This document shows positions 53,767 through 62,737 of a stretch of 64,000 bases of DNA, piece after piece. A program made the position numbers and the translations under genes. How positions within the stretch are numbered: position 1 is the stretch's first letter; the number at the start of each line of letters is the position of its first letter. The stretch is from NCBI GenBank assembly GCA_021372945.1, contig JAJFTK010000012.1, forward strand, positions 25,895-89,894, read 5' to 3'. This DNA is from Planctomycetaceae bacterium. GTDB taxonomy: Bacteria; Planctomycetota; Phycisphaerae; Sedimentisphaerales; Anaerohalosphaeraceae. A model generated the notes under the pieces. The model saw nothing but the letters and a program-made list of their open reading frames with translations, was not told the origin of the DNA and did not search any database.

Positions 53767-55023
53767 CTACTTTTTGGGACTTCTTGATTTTTTGGTCTTT
53801 GGCAGCATGGCCTGACGTTCTACCGCGCCGGCTACTTTCATCGGAAGACCAAACAGCCGGATGAAACCGATGGCATCCGTTGAATTATATTCGGCTCCCA
53901 TGGTAAAGCTGGCCAGTTTCGGATTGTAAAGACTTTTTGCGCTTTTGGTGCCTGCCAGTGTTGCCTGACCTTTGAAGAGTTTCAATCGAACCGCACCGGT
54001 CACATTTTCCTGCGTCACGTTCACGAACGCGTCCAACGCCTGCCGCAATTTACTGAACCACTGTCCGTAGTAAACCAGTTCAGCATACTTGAGCGCAACC
54101 TGCTGTTTGTAATGCGCCGTCTCCCGGTCAAGCGTGAGCATTTCCAGCGCCTTGTGCGCCGTCGAAAGAATGGTGCCGCCCGGCGTTTCATAGACGCCTC
54201 GCGACTTCATGCCAACCAGCCGGTTTTCGACCAGGTCGGCCTGGCCAACGCCATGCTTGCCGCCAATTGTGTTCAAGGTTTCAATCAGCTTGACACCACT
54301 GATCGCTCGGCCGTTGAGCCTGTTGGGAATGCCCTTTTCAAAACCGATTTCAACATAATCGGGCCTATTGGGTGTTCTGGCGACCGGGTTGCTAATGACA
54401 AACAAGTCATCCTTTGGTTCGTTCCACGGATCCTCCAGGTCGGCGCCTTCATGGCTGAGATGCCAAAGATTCCGGTCCTGCGAGTAGATCTTCTTTTTGG
54501 TCTGCGCGATCGGAACGTGATGCTTCCTGGCATAATCCACGGCCGCTTCCCGGCTTGTGAGCGTGAAATTGGGGTCCTTCCAGGGAGCAATGATCTTGAG
54601 GCTGGGATCGAGCGCCATAAACGTCAGTTCAAATCGAACCTGGTCATTGCCTTTTCCCGTGGCGCCATGCGCCACAGCCGTCGCGCCGGTTTGGTGCGCA
54701 ACGTCCACCTGATGCTTGGCGATCAGCGGCCTGGCGATGCTGGTTCCCAGCAGATACCCATTTTCGTAAACGGCCCCGCTCTTGAGCAGCGGCCACAAAT
54801 AATCTTCCACAAACTCCCGCCGCAGGTCCTTGACAACACATTTGACGGCTCCGGTTGCCATGGCCTTCTTTTGAATGCCCTGAAGCTCGCTGCCTTGCCC
54901 CAATTCGGCGGCAAAGGCAACCACTTCATACCCGTACGTTTCCTTGAGCCAGGGCAGAATAACGCTCGTATCCAGGCCCCCGCTGTAAGCCAGTACCACT
55001 TTTTCTTTTTTGTTCTTTGCCAT
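53767..55023 (-). CDS. argG: Argininosuccinate synthase
   Basis: The 418-residue cytoplasmic enzyme joins citrulline and aspartate with ATP to argininosuccinate in arginine synthesis. The ATP loop AYSGGLDTS is at residues 13-21, and the family segments [16 protein letters not shown] and [12 protein letters not shown] are intact. It has its own promoter and is followed 13 bp later by pilD. The C-terminal tail is lysine-rich ([10 protein letters not shown]), which is not part of the family core. Confidence 0.97.
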   Translation of the reverse strand: MAKNKKEKVVLAYSGGLDTSVILPWLKETYGYEVVAFAAELGQGSELQGIQKKAMATGAVKCVVKDLRREFVEDYLWPLLKSGAVYENGYLLGTSIARPLIAKHQVDVAHQTGATAVAHGATGKGNDQVRFELTFMALDPSLKIIAPWKDPNFTLTSREAAVDYARKHHVPIAQTKKKIYSQDRNLWHLSHEGADLEDPWNEPKDDLFVISNPVARTPNRPDYVEIGFEKGIPNRLNGRAISGVKLIETLNTIGGKHGVGQADLVENRLVGMKSRGVYETPGGTILSTAHKALEMLTLDRETAHYKQQVALKYAELVYYGQWFSKLRQALDAFVNVTQENVTGAVRLKLFKGQATLAGTKSAKSLYNPKLASFTMGAEYNSTDAIGFIRLFGLPMKVAGAVERQAMLPKTKKSRSPKK

Positions 55024-55057
55024 TTAGTTTTCCCAAAAAATTCGAATTCAGATGCAG

Positions 55058-55085
55058 ATTATATCAGAGTTTCAGGCGGTTACAA
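55058..55085 (-). promoter_or_regulatory. Sigma-70 promoter for argG
   Basis: On the minus strand TTGTAA (complement of 55080-55085) and a perfect TATAAT (complement of 55058-55063) stand 16 bp apart, leaving a leader of about 28 bases. Confidence 0.65.
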
Positions 55086-55137
55086 CAGCGTTTTGTGGTG
55101 AATTAAACAAAGTGCGCCAGAGCCGCGATCAAGCCCG

Positions 55138-56694
55138 TCAGTCCTTTGACGTCAACCCTTCAATGACGATCTGCCGGACGACGCTTTCCTGGGGCTCCTT
55201 ACCAATGAAGATTTTGTATTGAGCGATCGCTTGTCTGATGAACATCTCAGCGCCATTGACAACCCGAGCGCCGGCCTGCTTGGCTTTCTTCAAAAGTTCC
55301 GTTTCAAGCGGATTGTAGACCGTGTCAAATACGATCATGTTTTCATTCAAGATGCCGTCAGGGATGGGGCTGGCCTTTGTTTGCGGATACATTCCAATGC
55401 TGGTACAGTTGATGAGAATGTCAGCTTTCAGCGCAGCTATGGCATCGAAGGATTCCGCTTTACAGCCAAACTCATCCGCAAGCCGGCGGGCGCGGCTGAA
55501 TGTGCGGTTGTAGATAGTGACGCTGGAGCCGGCTTCAGTTAAGCCCGCAACGATCGCCCGCGCAGCTCCTCCGGCGCCGATCACCGCCGCCGTCATTTGA
55601 TGCAGGCGGTGTGTACCGCTTCCTATCACAGAACTTAAAGCCTCCATGGCGCCGGAGTAATCGGTATTGTAAGCGCTGATCAGGCCGTTGAAACCAATTT
55701 TTAAGGTGTTGACTGACCCGATCGTCACGGCCAGAGGATCGACGTATTCCCCATGCTGTTTGGCATACTCAAGGGCGCTGGTCTTGTGCGGTATTGTAAC
55801 GCTGAACCCGCCGAGCCCCAGCCTCTTCAGCCGTCGCATTTGGTCGAGAAAGAATGAAAACTCGCCGATATCACCTTCCACCAGGAACGGAAGATACAAT
55901 GCATTGAGATGATCCTTTTCAAAGCACGCGTTATACAATGCAGGGCTGAGCGAATGCGCGACGGGGCTGCCGATTAAACCGAATACCTCCGTTTCGCTAT
56001 TGATCGAGTCCCAGCGATACGCCTTCTTAAGCTGACCGACAGAAAGCTGCCCGGCGGCCGCGGCATTCTTTTCATCGATCGATGCGTACGTGAATAGCGA
56101 GCCGAGCTTCTTTGCCAGGATGCGGCTCACTTGACCTGAAGAGCCCATGCAGAATGCGATCAGAGGAGTCTCCGCATTCACCAGGAGTTCAAATACGGCA
56201 AAACATTCGTTGAGATGATTTGCCTTAGACACAATCTTCGGGATCGCCTCCGGGCACAGACTCAGGATGGATTCGTAAAGGATCTGAACGTCTTGGAACG
56301 GGCCTTCAAAATTGTGAGCCGAAAGTATAAGGCGTGTTGACGAAGATCCCAGCGCCGCTTTGATCACAGATTGAACGTCCGGATGCCTGAAATTGCTGAG
56401 TTCGACATCCACATAGTCAGCCCCAGCCAAGATTGCTTTTCGCAGAATCTCCAGCCGGCACGAAAAATCCACATGCTTGAACCCGCCTTCCCGGATATCC
56501 CTGCACGTCACGATTACAGGAAGCCCCGTTTTGCGTACATCCTGGATCAATTCGAGCACGGTTTCACTGTCGGGATCATTGAGAGCATCCGTACGGATCT
56601 CAATGGCTTCAGCTCCCTGCAATTGAGCAAGTTTCAGCTGTTCCAGAAAATCTTTCTCGTCTTTCGGCGAAATGCATACGGCTAGCAGCGTCAT
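55138..56694 (-). CDS. aroDE: Bifunctional 3-dehydroquinate dehydratase / shikimate dehydrogenase
   Basis: The 518-residue fusion performs two neighbouring steps of the shikimate pathway. Residues 1-~225 are a type I (Schiff-base) dehydroquinase: EIRTDA (32-37), His127 in SAHNF and Lys157 in KIVSKAN. Residues ~235-510 are AroE: shikimate-binding SPVAHSLSP, NTDYSGA, and the NADP-binding GAGGAARAI. Such fusions are known in plants and some bacteria, including the PVC group. The gene starts close to a 239-bp gap (56695-56933) that holds no gene. Confidence 0.95.
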   Translation of the reverse strand: MTLLAVCISPKDEKDFLEQLKLAQLQGAEAIEIRTDALNDPDSETVLELIQDVRKTGLPVIVTCRDIREGGFKHVDFSCRLEILRKAILAGADYVDVELSNFRHPDVQSVIKAALGSSSTRLILSAHNFEGPFQDVQILYESILSLCPEAIPKIVSKANHLNECFAVFELLVNAETPLIAFCMGSSGQVSRILAKKLGSLFTYASIDEKNAAAAGQLSVGQLKKAYRWDSINSETEVFGLIGSPVAHSLSPALYNACFEKDHLNALYLPFLVEGDIGEFSFFLDQMRRLKRLGLGGFSVTIPHKTSALEYAKQHGEYVDPLAVTIGSVNTLKIGFNGLISAYNTDYSGAMEALSSVIGSGTHRLHQMTAAVIGAGGAARAIVAGLTEAGSSVTIYNRTFSRARRLADEFGCKAESFDAIAALKADILINCTSIGMYPQTKASPIPDGILNENMIVFDTVYNPLETELLKKAKQAGARVVNGAEMFIRQAIAQYKIFIGKEPQESVVRQIVIEGLTSKD

Positions 56695-56933
56695 GCCACT
56701 ATGTATATCCGGCAGCGTCCGCTAATGCAAGGCTTGAATTCATCCCCGTGCCGGCCATAGTTGAAATTGGTTCAACCGCATAAGTGCGGCATTGGCCAAC
56801 TACAGCACCCGTAAGCAGCGGTCCTTTTTTTATTAAACACAACGCTTGTGTTTTTACGATAAACAGGATAGTGTGTGCCTTCGCGGGCGGACTGTAGCTG
56901 CAATTTTGAGTTCTTTGTAAGTCTTTAAAGAAT

Positions 56934-57707
56934 ATGAGATTAGATTTGATTCGTACGACGATTGCTGCGGCAGCACTGACGTGCTTGCTCACGTTGACCG
57001 GATGCCAACCGGTTCCCAGGGAAGCCTATGCTCCCGTCATTGAAACCCCTCCATTATTTGCGCCCCGGCATTTGGGGTACTCTGTTTTGGGAAAACCGAT
57101 TGAGCTCTACACGGTTGGCTATGGGCCCGAGAAGGTTCTCGTTCTGGCGGCGATCCATGGAAATGAAATAGCCGGCATATCCTTGGCCAAGAGGCTTGTG
57201 GATCGTTTGAAAATACTGGATCATTTGCATTCGCAATATACTGTTATGGTGTTGCCGATCGTAAATCCAGACGGTGTGGCCGTGGGAAGCCGTTTCAACG
57301 CAAACGGAATAGACCTGAATCGTAATTTTCCGGCAGCGAATCGAATCAATAGTATGAGCTTTGGTTTGCAGAGTTTAACCGAACCAGAGTCGCAGATCCT
57401 TCATGATCTGATCGTGGCCCAAGAGCCGGACCGCATTATCAGCATTCATCAACCGCTGAATTGTCTGGATTATGACGGTCCCGGCGAAGGCATCGTAAAT
57501 GTCATGGCAACCTATTGTCCTCTGCCGGTGAACAAACTTGGCTCCAGATCCGGCTCGCTGGGGTCGTTTTGCGGCGTGGAAAACAATATCCCTATTGTCA
57601 CCATGGAATTAACCGAAGCGGACAGCAATCTGTCAGCGGCAGAGCTTTGGGATCTGTACGGGTTCGCGGTTCTATCGGCGATTACTTACCCCAACCTGCC
57701 TTTTTAG
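56934..57707 (+). CDS. M14-family zinc carboxypeptidase lipoprotein (murein tripeptide amidase-like)
   Basis: The 257-residue exported protein has lipobox LTGC (Cys24). The M14 metallopeptidase ligands are visible: HGNE (His75, Glu78) and His172 in ISIHQP, with NPDG and the substrate-binding NGIDLNRNFP (124-133) and the general-base Glu225 in VTMELTE. The pattern resembles MpaA, which removes diaminopimelate from the murein tripeptide. Here, because it is a lipoprotein, it would act outside the cytoplasm, perhaps on cell-wall peptides. It stands alone in its orientation. Confidence 0.85.
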   Translation: MRLDLIRTTIAAAALTCLLTLTGCQPVPREAYAPVIETPPLFAPRHLGYSVLGKPIELYTVGYGPEKVLVLAAIHGNEIAGISLAKRLVDRLKILDHLHSQYTVMVLPIVNPDGVAVGSRFNANGIDLNRNFPAANRINSMSFGLQSLTEPESQILHDLIVAQEPDRIISIHQPLNCLDYDGPGEGIVNVMATYCPLPVNKLGSRSGSLGSFCGVENNIPIVTMELTEADSNLSAAELWDLYGFAVLSAITYPNLPF

Positions 57708-57819
57708 CGTCCTGCTCTGTTTGGTTTGCAGCTTTGCCCAAATATAAACAAGGAATGCCGCTTCGACAACAGTTAAGCCTGTAACAAGCAAGCCGAGCAG
57801 AAATTGGCCATACAAATGG

Positions 57820-58965
57820 TTATTGCACCTGGATTTTGTCGCTGCGTTCAAGTTCGCCCTGAAATTCGACCGTATAGATGTCCAGGATGGTCGTAAACAG
57901 GGCCGCGATCACGGGCCCGACAATGAAGCCCAGAATCCCAAAAACGCCGATTCCGCCCAGCGTAGAGAAGAAAATGACCAGATCGTGCATGCGGGCACTG
58001 CGGCCGACGACGCGCGGACGCATGAGATTATCGATACTGCCGATGATGACAATGCCGGCTACCATGATGATAATGCCGCGGATGTAATGACCGCTCAATA
58101 GCTGGATGATACCGATCGGGATGAGAATAACATAGGGCCCAAACGGCGGGATCATGGCCAGAAGAGCCATGATAACGCCCGCGAGAAGCCAGCCGCTAAC
58201 TCCCGTCAGCCAAAGCGTTAATGCGCCTAGCATGCCTTGTGTGAGGCCGACCAGAACGGTGCCGCGAACGGTAGCCTGGCTGATCTGCCGGAAGCGCTTG
58301 ATGATGGCCTGCTCGTAGCGCTCGTTCATGGGGCTGACGTCCTTGAGACGTTGGACGATGTGCTCGCCATCGCGGAAGAAGTAAAACATTGTAAATAAGA
58401 TAATCAGGAACTTTGTGAAGAAGCCGATGACGTTCTTGGAGAGGATATTGACCACGGCGGCCACGCCGGTGCCGATGCCTTGGATGCCCTGCTCGAAGAT
58501 CTTACCCAATTCGACGTTCTGGAGATGTATCCATCGAACCAGCCTGGAGTTACGTAAACGGCCGAACCAGCCTTCTTCGCCCTGCTCGATCCAGTTCTGG
58601 ATCGTATCCTGAGCAGTTTGATAAGCGGAGACGGCCTGTTCGACGACCTTGTCCGCGACGATAACCGCCGGAATGATGAGGCCCAGCAGCAGGATGATGC
58701 AGGTGACAAAAGCCGCTAAACCATTGTGGTTGCGGAGGATACGGCGAAGCCAGAGGTTGAGCGGATTAAAGAGGGTGGCCAGTGAGCCGGCGACGATGAT
58801 GGCAACGAGAAAATAGTTGATGATCCAGACGAAGAGAAGGCCCGTAAGTATAAGCACAATAAGGAGAAACGTGCGATGGAAGCGGGCGGTTTGGTCATTG
58901 GACGGGGGTGGTGGAGGCTGCACTGTGTTGGGGTCACCGTCGCCGGGAAGCGCAATATCCGCCAT
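57820..58965 (-). CDS. AI-2E family membrane transporter (PerM-like)
   Basis: The 381-residue protein from the ATG at 58965 has about eight membrane helices in the order of the AI-2 exporter/PerM family: two at about residues 35-75, two at 75-120, the VIGFFTKFLIILFTMFYFF pair in the middle and TMs up to residue 355. The family moves varied small molecules and includes sodium/proton antiporters. The substrate is not predictable. The N-terminal cytoplasmic part is proline-rich (PPPPP). The upstream 45 bp of the frame lack a ribosome-binding site. Confidence 0.9.
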   Translation of the reverse strand: MADIALPGDGDPNTVQPPPPPSNDQTARFHRTFLLIVLILTGLLFVWIINYFLVAIIVAGSLATLFNPLNLWLRRILRNHNGLAAFVTCIILLLGLIIPAVIVADKVVEQAVSAYQTAQDTIQNWIEQGEEGWFGRLRNSRLVRWIHLQNVELGKIFEQGIQGIGTGVAAVVNILSKNVIGFFTKFLIILFTMFYFFRDGEHIVQRLKDVSPMNERYEQAIIKRFRQISQATVRGTVLVGLTQGMLGALTLWLTGVSGWLLAGVIMALLAMIPPFGPYVILIPIGIIQLLSGHYIRGIIIMVAGIVIIGSIDNLMRPRVVGRSARMHDLVIFFSTLGGIGVFGILGFIVGPVIAALFTTILDIYTVEFQGELERSDKIQVQ

Positions 58966-59263
58966 AGAAGAGCCCTGCCATGCAGAATTCGTGTTTTTGA
59001 ATGTAAGCAATTGTAGAGCAAGGGGCTTATAGTTCCAGACGGAGTTTGCTGCATTACGAGTGGGGAATTGTTACACTTGAAAGTAAGGGCTTTCCGGCGA
59101 CGCCGGACGACCTGGGCGATCTCGTATTTTCAGGGCTTCTCCACATCAACGCATCGGCAATCAAATGTCCTGCTGCAGCCGTTTTACGTAAGCTTTGGAA
59201 GGAAGGGCGCGCACGCATATTTTTCCGCAGGATAGACCGCATCGGGAACACTGCACGAACAGA

Positions 59264-60247
59264 TCAGGCATTCTTTTCGAAAATGGGTTTTAATGTGGAT
59301 GCCAGCACTTTTAATTTTTCAAGCTGCTCCGGCGTGATGGGTTTAATATCATTGACGAGATCTAAAGCCATTGTAAAGAGTCGTGCATCGCCGGGAGGCA
59401 CCGCCGCGGTGACCGGCATGCTCAATGTAAATGCCATCGCTAACTTGGCTTCTTCGATGTCGGTTATCGGCTGGTACCAGCACTTTGGATATAGTGCCCG
59501 GATGGGGTCTTCCTCAGGTGCTCGCTGGCGAGCTAACATTTTCAGAGCGAGGACCGCCATTTCTTTTTGCCGAGCTTTTTCGATTATTTCAGGACTGAAC
59601 GCACCCTGCAAGTAGCCTGCAAAATTCACAGGGAAAAGAATCGAGTCGAAATCATACCGCCTCATTGCTTCTAGTGCCGCCTCATGGGAGTGCGCCGAGA
59701 ACCCAAGATACCGGATTCTGCCTTGTTTCTTTTCCTCAAACAACAGCTTCATGACGCCATCCTCCGCAAACGCACGTTCCACATCTTTTTGCACGTCCGT
59801 AATGCCATGGAGCTGATATAAATCAAAATGATCCGTCCGCAAACGTTTTAATGAGCGTTCAAATTCTTCCTTTGCGGCGACATACTCCCTTTGACCCGTT
59901 TTGCAGGCTAAAAACACTTTCTTTCGATAAGGTTCTAGAGCAGGTCCAAGTATCTCTTCGGCATTCCCGTAGCCGGGTGCAACATCATAATAATTAACCC
60001 CCCTTTCATAGGCCTGAGCCACAATTTGATTGGCCTCTTCTTGCGGGGTGTCTTTCACTACAATGCCCCCAAATCCGATGACCGAAAGCATCACCTCTGT
60101 TTTTCCATATCTGCGTTTTGGGATAAACCCCGCCTTATGCTCGCTCTTATTTTCACTGGCCAGCAGCTTTTCAATGAGTGCAAGATTGCTCAGCGACAAC
60201 AAGCCTGTTGCGGCAGCACCTTTCTGCAGGAATTCTCGTCTTTTCAT
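59264..60247 (-). CDS. Aldo/keto reductase with Tat signal
   Basis: The 327-residue protein from the ATG at 60247 (AGGA upstream) starts with the twin-arginine sequence KRREFLQKGAAATGLLSLS, so it is likely exported folded. The aldo/keto reductase barrel follows, with the catalytic Asp-Tyr of VNYYDVAPGYGNAEE, Lys in FLACKTG and the YQLHG histidine. Such exported reductases are common near polysaccharide-degrading genes in PVC bacteria. The real substrate is unknown. The 253-bp gap to the AI-2E gene (59011-59263) shows no gene. Confidence 0.9.
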   Translation of the reverse strand: MKRREFLQKGAAATGLLSLSNLALIEKLLASENKSEHKAGFIPKRRYGKTEVMLSVIGFGGIVVKDTPQEEANQIVAQAYERGVNYYDVAPGYGNAEEILGPALEPYRKKVFLACKTGQREYVAAKEEFERSLKRLRTDHFDLYQLHGITDVQKDVERAFAEDGVMKLLFEEKKQGRIRYLGFSAHSHEAALEAMRRYDFDSILFPVNFAGYLQGAFSPEIIEKARQKEMAVLALKMLARQRAPEEDPIRALYPKCWYQPITDIEEAKLAMAFTLSMPVTAAVPPGDARLFTMALDLVNDIKPITPEQLEKLKVLASTLKPIFEKNA

Positions 60248-60341
60248 AAGTTCGGTCCTGTTTTTAGATTTGTTCACCATTGTAGCATTACAAAGCGGAA
60301 TTGATAGTTCTATCTTTGGTGATTGGGTTCCGCGTCATAGC

Positions 60342-62600
60342 TTAGAAATCATCATTTTTGGCACCATTCGGCCAGACCTTAAATGTCAATTGTCCGTACC
60401 CGGCTTTTTCGAAAGGCCCCGCTGCGGGATTATTCTTATTCCGATCGATACCGAAGTAGTCGGTATCGATGCAGTACGGTGAATCGTCCGGGTGAACAAA
60501 AGGCAGGCCAGGAATATTAGCCCTGCCGAGCAGATCCGATGTCACCAGGGAACGTGTCTGTTTGTCGTTCCAGGTTTTGTCGAGTCGAATGCGCAAATAT
60601 ATTCCATCCTCTTTTTGCGCCAGCAGCAGATCAGGGTTGTAATCGGGCAGGACAAAAGCACCTTGCTCAGCATTGGCCGACAATGCTCCCATTAAAAAAA
60701 TATTGCCATTCATCTGCATGGGATAGACAGCGGCATCATACACCTGAAGGCCGCCCGTGCCCACGAAAACATTATTGTAAAAGCGGTGATCGCCGCCCTG
60801 AATGGTGCTCAGTCCCGCAATGCTGGTACTGTGAGCCGGATGATATGGCGTTCTGCGTGTATCGGGTCGCATATTCAGCCTGCCGCCAAAAAGATTGTGC
60901 ACAAACGCTCCGCCTTCGGACATATCCCACAGATTGACACGAGACAGCAGGACATTGTTGTCGAAGAGGAAGGGACCGTGGTTTACTTCCATGTAAATAT
61001 CCTCGCTGGGCTGGTTGTCGTGCAGGAGATTTTGAGTCACCCGGGCGCCTTGTGCCATCCAGTCCAGCCAGATTCCCCGGTTGCAGCGATAGATATGGTT
61101 GCGCGAAATGAGGGTATCAATCGCTCCGTGAAATTTAATCCCAGCCATTTCAGCTCCGCCAAAAAGCTGGCGAACATGAATATCATGTATCTCATTTCCT
61201 GTTATCGTACTGAAAGCGGCCCCGAGACTGCCAGCGATTCCTGCCTGTTCACAGAAAGCGATGCGATTGTTTCGCACGATGTGGCTGCCAATGTTTTCTT
61301 TCGACCACCCTTGTTCCAATCCACGTTTGATCGTCTCTACATAGCCTTCGGCGCTGTTTTGAGAAGTATTATCGTACTGATCCCCGTGCTTGCCAAGGGT
61401 AATTCCCGTGCAGGTCGAGTATACGACTTCGTTGTTTTCTATAATCCATCCCCTGCTCCAGTTAGTGCCGAGCAACCCGATCTGTTCGGCAGTTGGCGGG
61501 GCCCATGGCGTAGCCGCCTGCATCAGGGTAAAGCCGCGAATGGTGATATAATTGCGTCCCGGTTTGTCGGGGTAGAAAACCGACTGACGGACATTGATTT
61601 CCACTTCCGACTCATTGGGGTTGACACCAGGAAACTGAGCCCAGATGGTGGTGACGGAATCATCGACCTTGGCGAACCAAAGCCCGTTATCAGCAGAATT
61701 GAGCGGGGGATAATTACGAAAGACCAGATACAAGGTCTGAGTTCCGACAGTAGGCTTCAGCTTCACATCAGCCGTTGACCATGTTTGCCAACCGCCTGTG
61801 CCGGAAACGGTGCATGTGCCCAGGAGGCTGCCGTCCAGCGAGTTCTGTCTGACTTCTACGATCCCCCCACGGGAAGCCGATGCAGTCCGAATCGTCAGTT
61901 TTTCGGCGCCCGGACCAAAATCCACTCCTTTGTAGGAAACCCAGTCGCCGGATTGGATCCAGCCGATGCATTTTCCACCTTCGGAGCATTCAGCAGTTTG
62001 AACGCCCTGATGGCAAGAGAACCCGGCGGCGTCAATCCGGGATTGACCGTCAATCTGCAGCCAGGATATATTGAGCAGGTAATCCCGGCTTTGGTTGATG
62101 CTGTCAACGGGCTTAAGGACATTCTCCAGCGAAGCGGATTCGACGAGCCAATCCCCCTTAAAATAGACTGCCCCAGTATGATGCTCCCGTCTTTTTCCGT
62201 TAAACCAGTCACCTTGAATCCGATCGCTGTATGGATTAAACTCGCCAAAGAAGGAATTAGGGATTGTTACTTTCCATGCATCATTTTCGGCTTTTTGCCA
62301 ACCTTTGACGATTTCGGAGCCTTTGATGACCACCTGTTCGCCTGGCGCCGCCTGGTAGGTAATCCGTCGGGTCTCCGAATCGCCGCCGCGAAGGGGATTA
62401 ACCCGCTCGCGGTAAATACCCTGATGAACGGTAATTATATCACCGGGAAGGGCACGTTCGGCCGCCGCGGAGATCGTACGCAATGGCTTTACGGCCGTAC
62501 CTTCGGAGGCATTATCCCCCGTCAGAGCGACATGGTACGAGCGGGCAAATGCCGGTGAAACAGAAAAAACTGTCATAGTAAGCAGATATATAGTACGCAT
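60342..62600 (-). CDS. Secreted right-handed beta-helix protein with CBM6-like insert (carbohydrate-active)
   Basis: The 752-residue exported protein has a signal peptide (residues 1-~20, ending SPAFARS). A DUF1565-type parallel beta-helix begins at YHVALTGDNASEGTAVKPLRTI, with later turns such as NRIAFCEQAGIAGSLG, ISRNHIYRCNRGIWLDW. A carbohydrate-binding domain of CBM6 type is inserted at about 200-310 (CIGWIQSGDWVSYKGVDFG). Together they suggest a polysaccharide lyase or glycosidase acting at the cell surface. The fold is clear; catalytic residues were not identified. It lies between the hydrolase and the reductase genes. Confidence 0.8.
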   Translation of the reverse strand: MRTIYLLTMTVFSVSPAFARSYHVALTGDNASEGTAVKPLRTISAAAERALPGDIITVHQGIYRERVNPLRGGDSETRRITYQAAPGEQVVIKGSEIVKGWQKAENDAWKVTIPNSFFGEFNPYSDRIQGDWFNGKRREHHTGAVYFKGDWLVESASLENVLKPVDSINQSRDYLLNISWLQIDGQSRIDAAGFSCHQGVQTAECSEGGKCIGWIQSGDWVSYKGVDFGPGAEKLTIRTASASRGGIVEVRQNSLDGSLLGTCTVSGTGGWQTWSTADVKLKPTVGTQTLYLVFRNYPPLNSADNGLWFAKVDDSVTTIWAQFPGVNPNESEVEINVRQSVFYPDKPGRNYITIRGFTLMQAATPWAPPTAEQIGLLGTNWSRGWIIENNEVVYSTCTGITLGKHGDQYDNTSQNSAEGYVETIKRGLEQGWSKENIGSHIVRNNRIAFCEQAGIAGSLGAAFSTITGNEIHDIHVRQLFGGAEMAGIKFHGAIDTLISRNHIYRCNRGIWLDWMAQGARVTQNLLHDNQPSEDIYMEVNHGPFLFDNNVLLSRVNLWDMSEGGAFVHNLFGGRLNMRPDTRRTPYHPAHSTSIAGLSTIQGGDHRFYNNVFVGTGGLQVYDAAVYPMQMNGNIFLMGALSANAEQGAFVLPDYNPDLLLAQKEDGIYLRIRLDKTWNDKQTRSLVTSDLLGRANIPGLPFVHPDDSPYCIDTDYFGIDRNKNNPAAGPFEKAGYGQLTFKVWPNGAKNDDF

Positions 62601-62737
62601 GTATGCCCTTTAATAAAATGCACTCATTATTTCTCATATTTTTTTTAAATGAAGCAATAGCGACCTGTCCCGAATGCGGCCGCCCGGCGGCCTGATCTCA
62701 GCCTTGACAGTAAATTGATAACCGAATTTTACTCCGG

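Noticed and set aside
59093-59107. A short GC-rich hairpin (TCCGGC/GCCGGA) after the aldo/keto reductase gene
   Set aside because: It is only six pairs with no T-run, so chance in GC-rich sequence is a sufficient explanation.
59011-59263. A small gene or a broken C-terminal ferredoxin part of the aldo/keto reductase
   Set aside because: In another phase the reductase end reads CLICSCS, which hints at a cysteine cluster, but the spacing is wrong for an Fe-S motif and the normal stop gives a usual family length.
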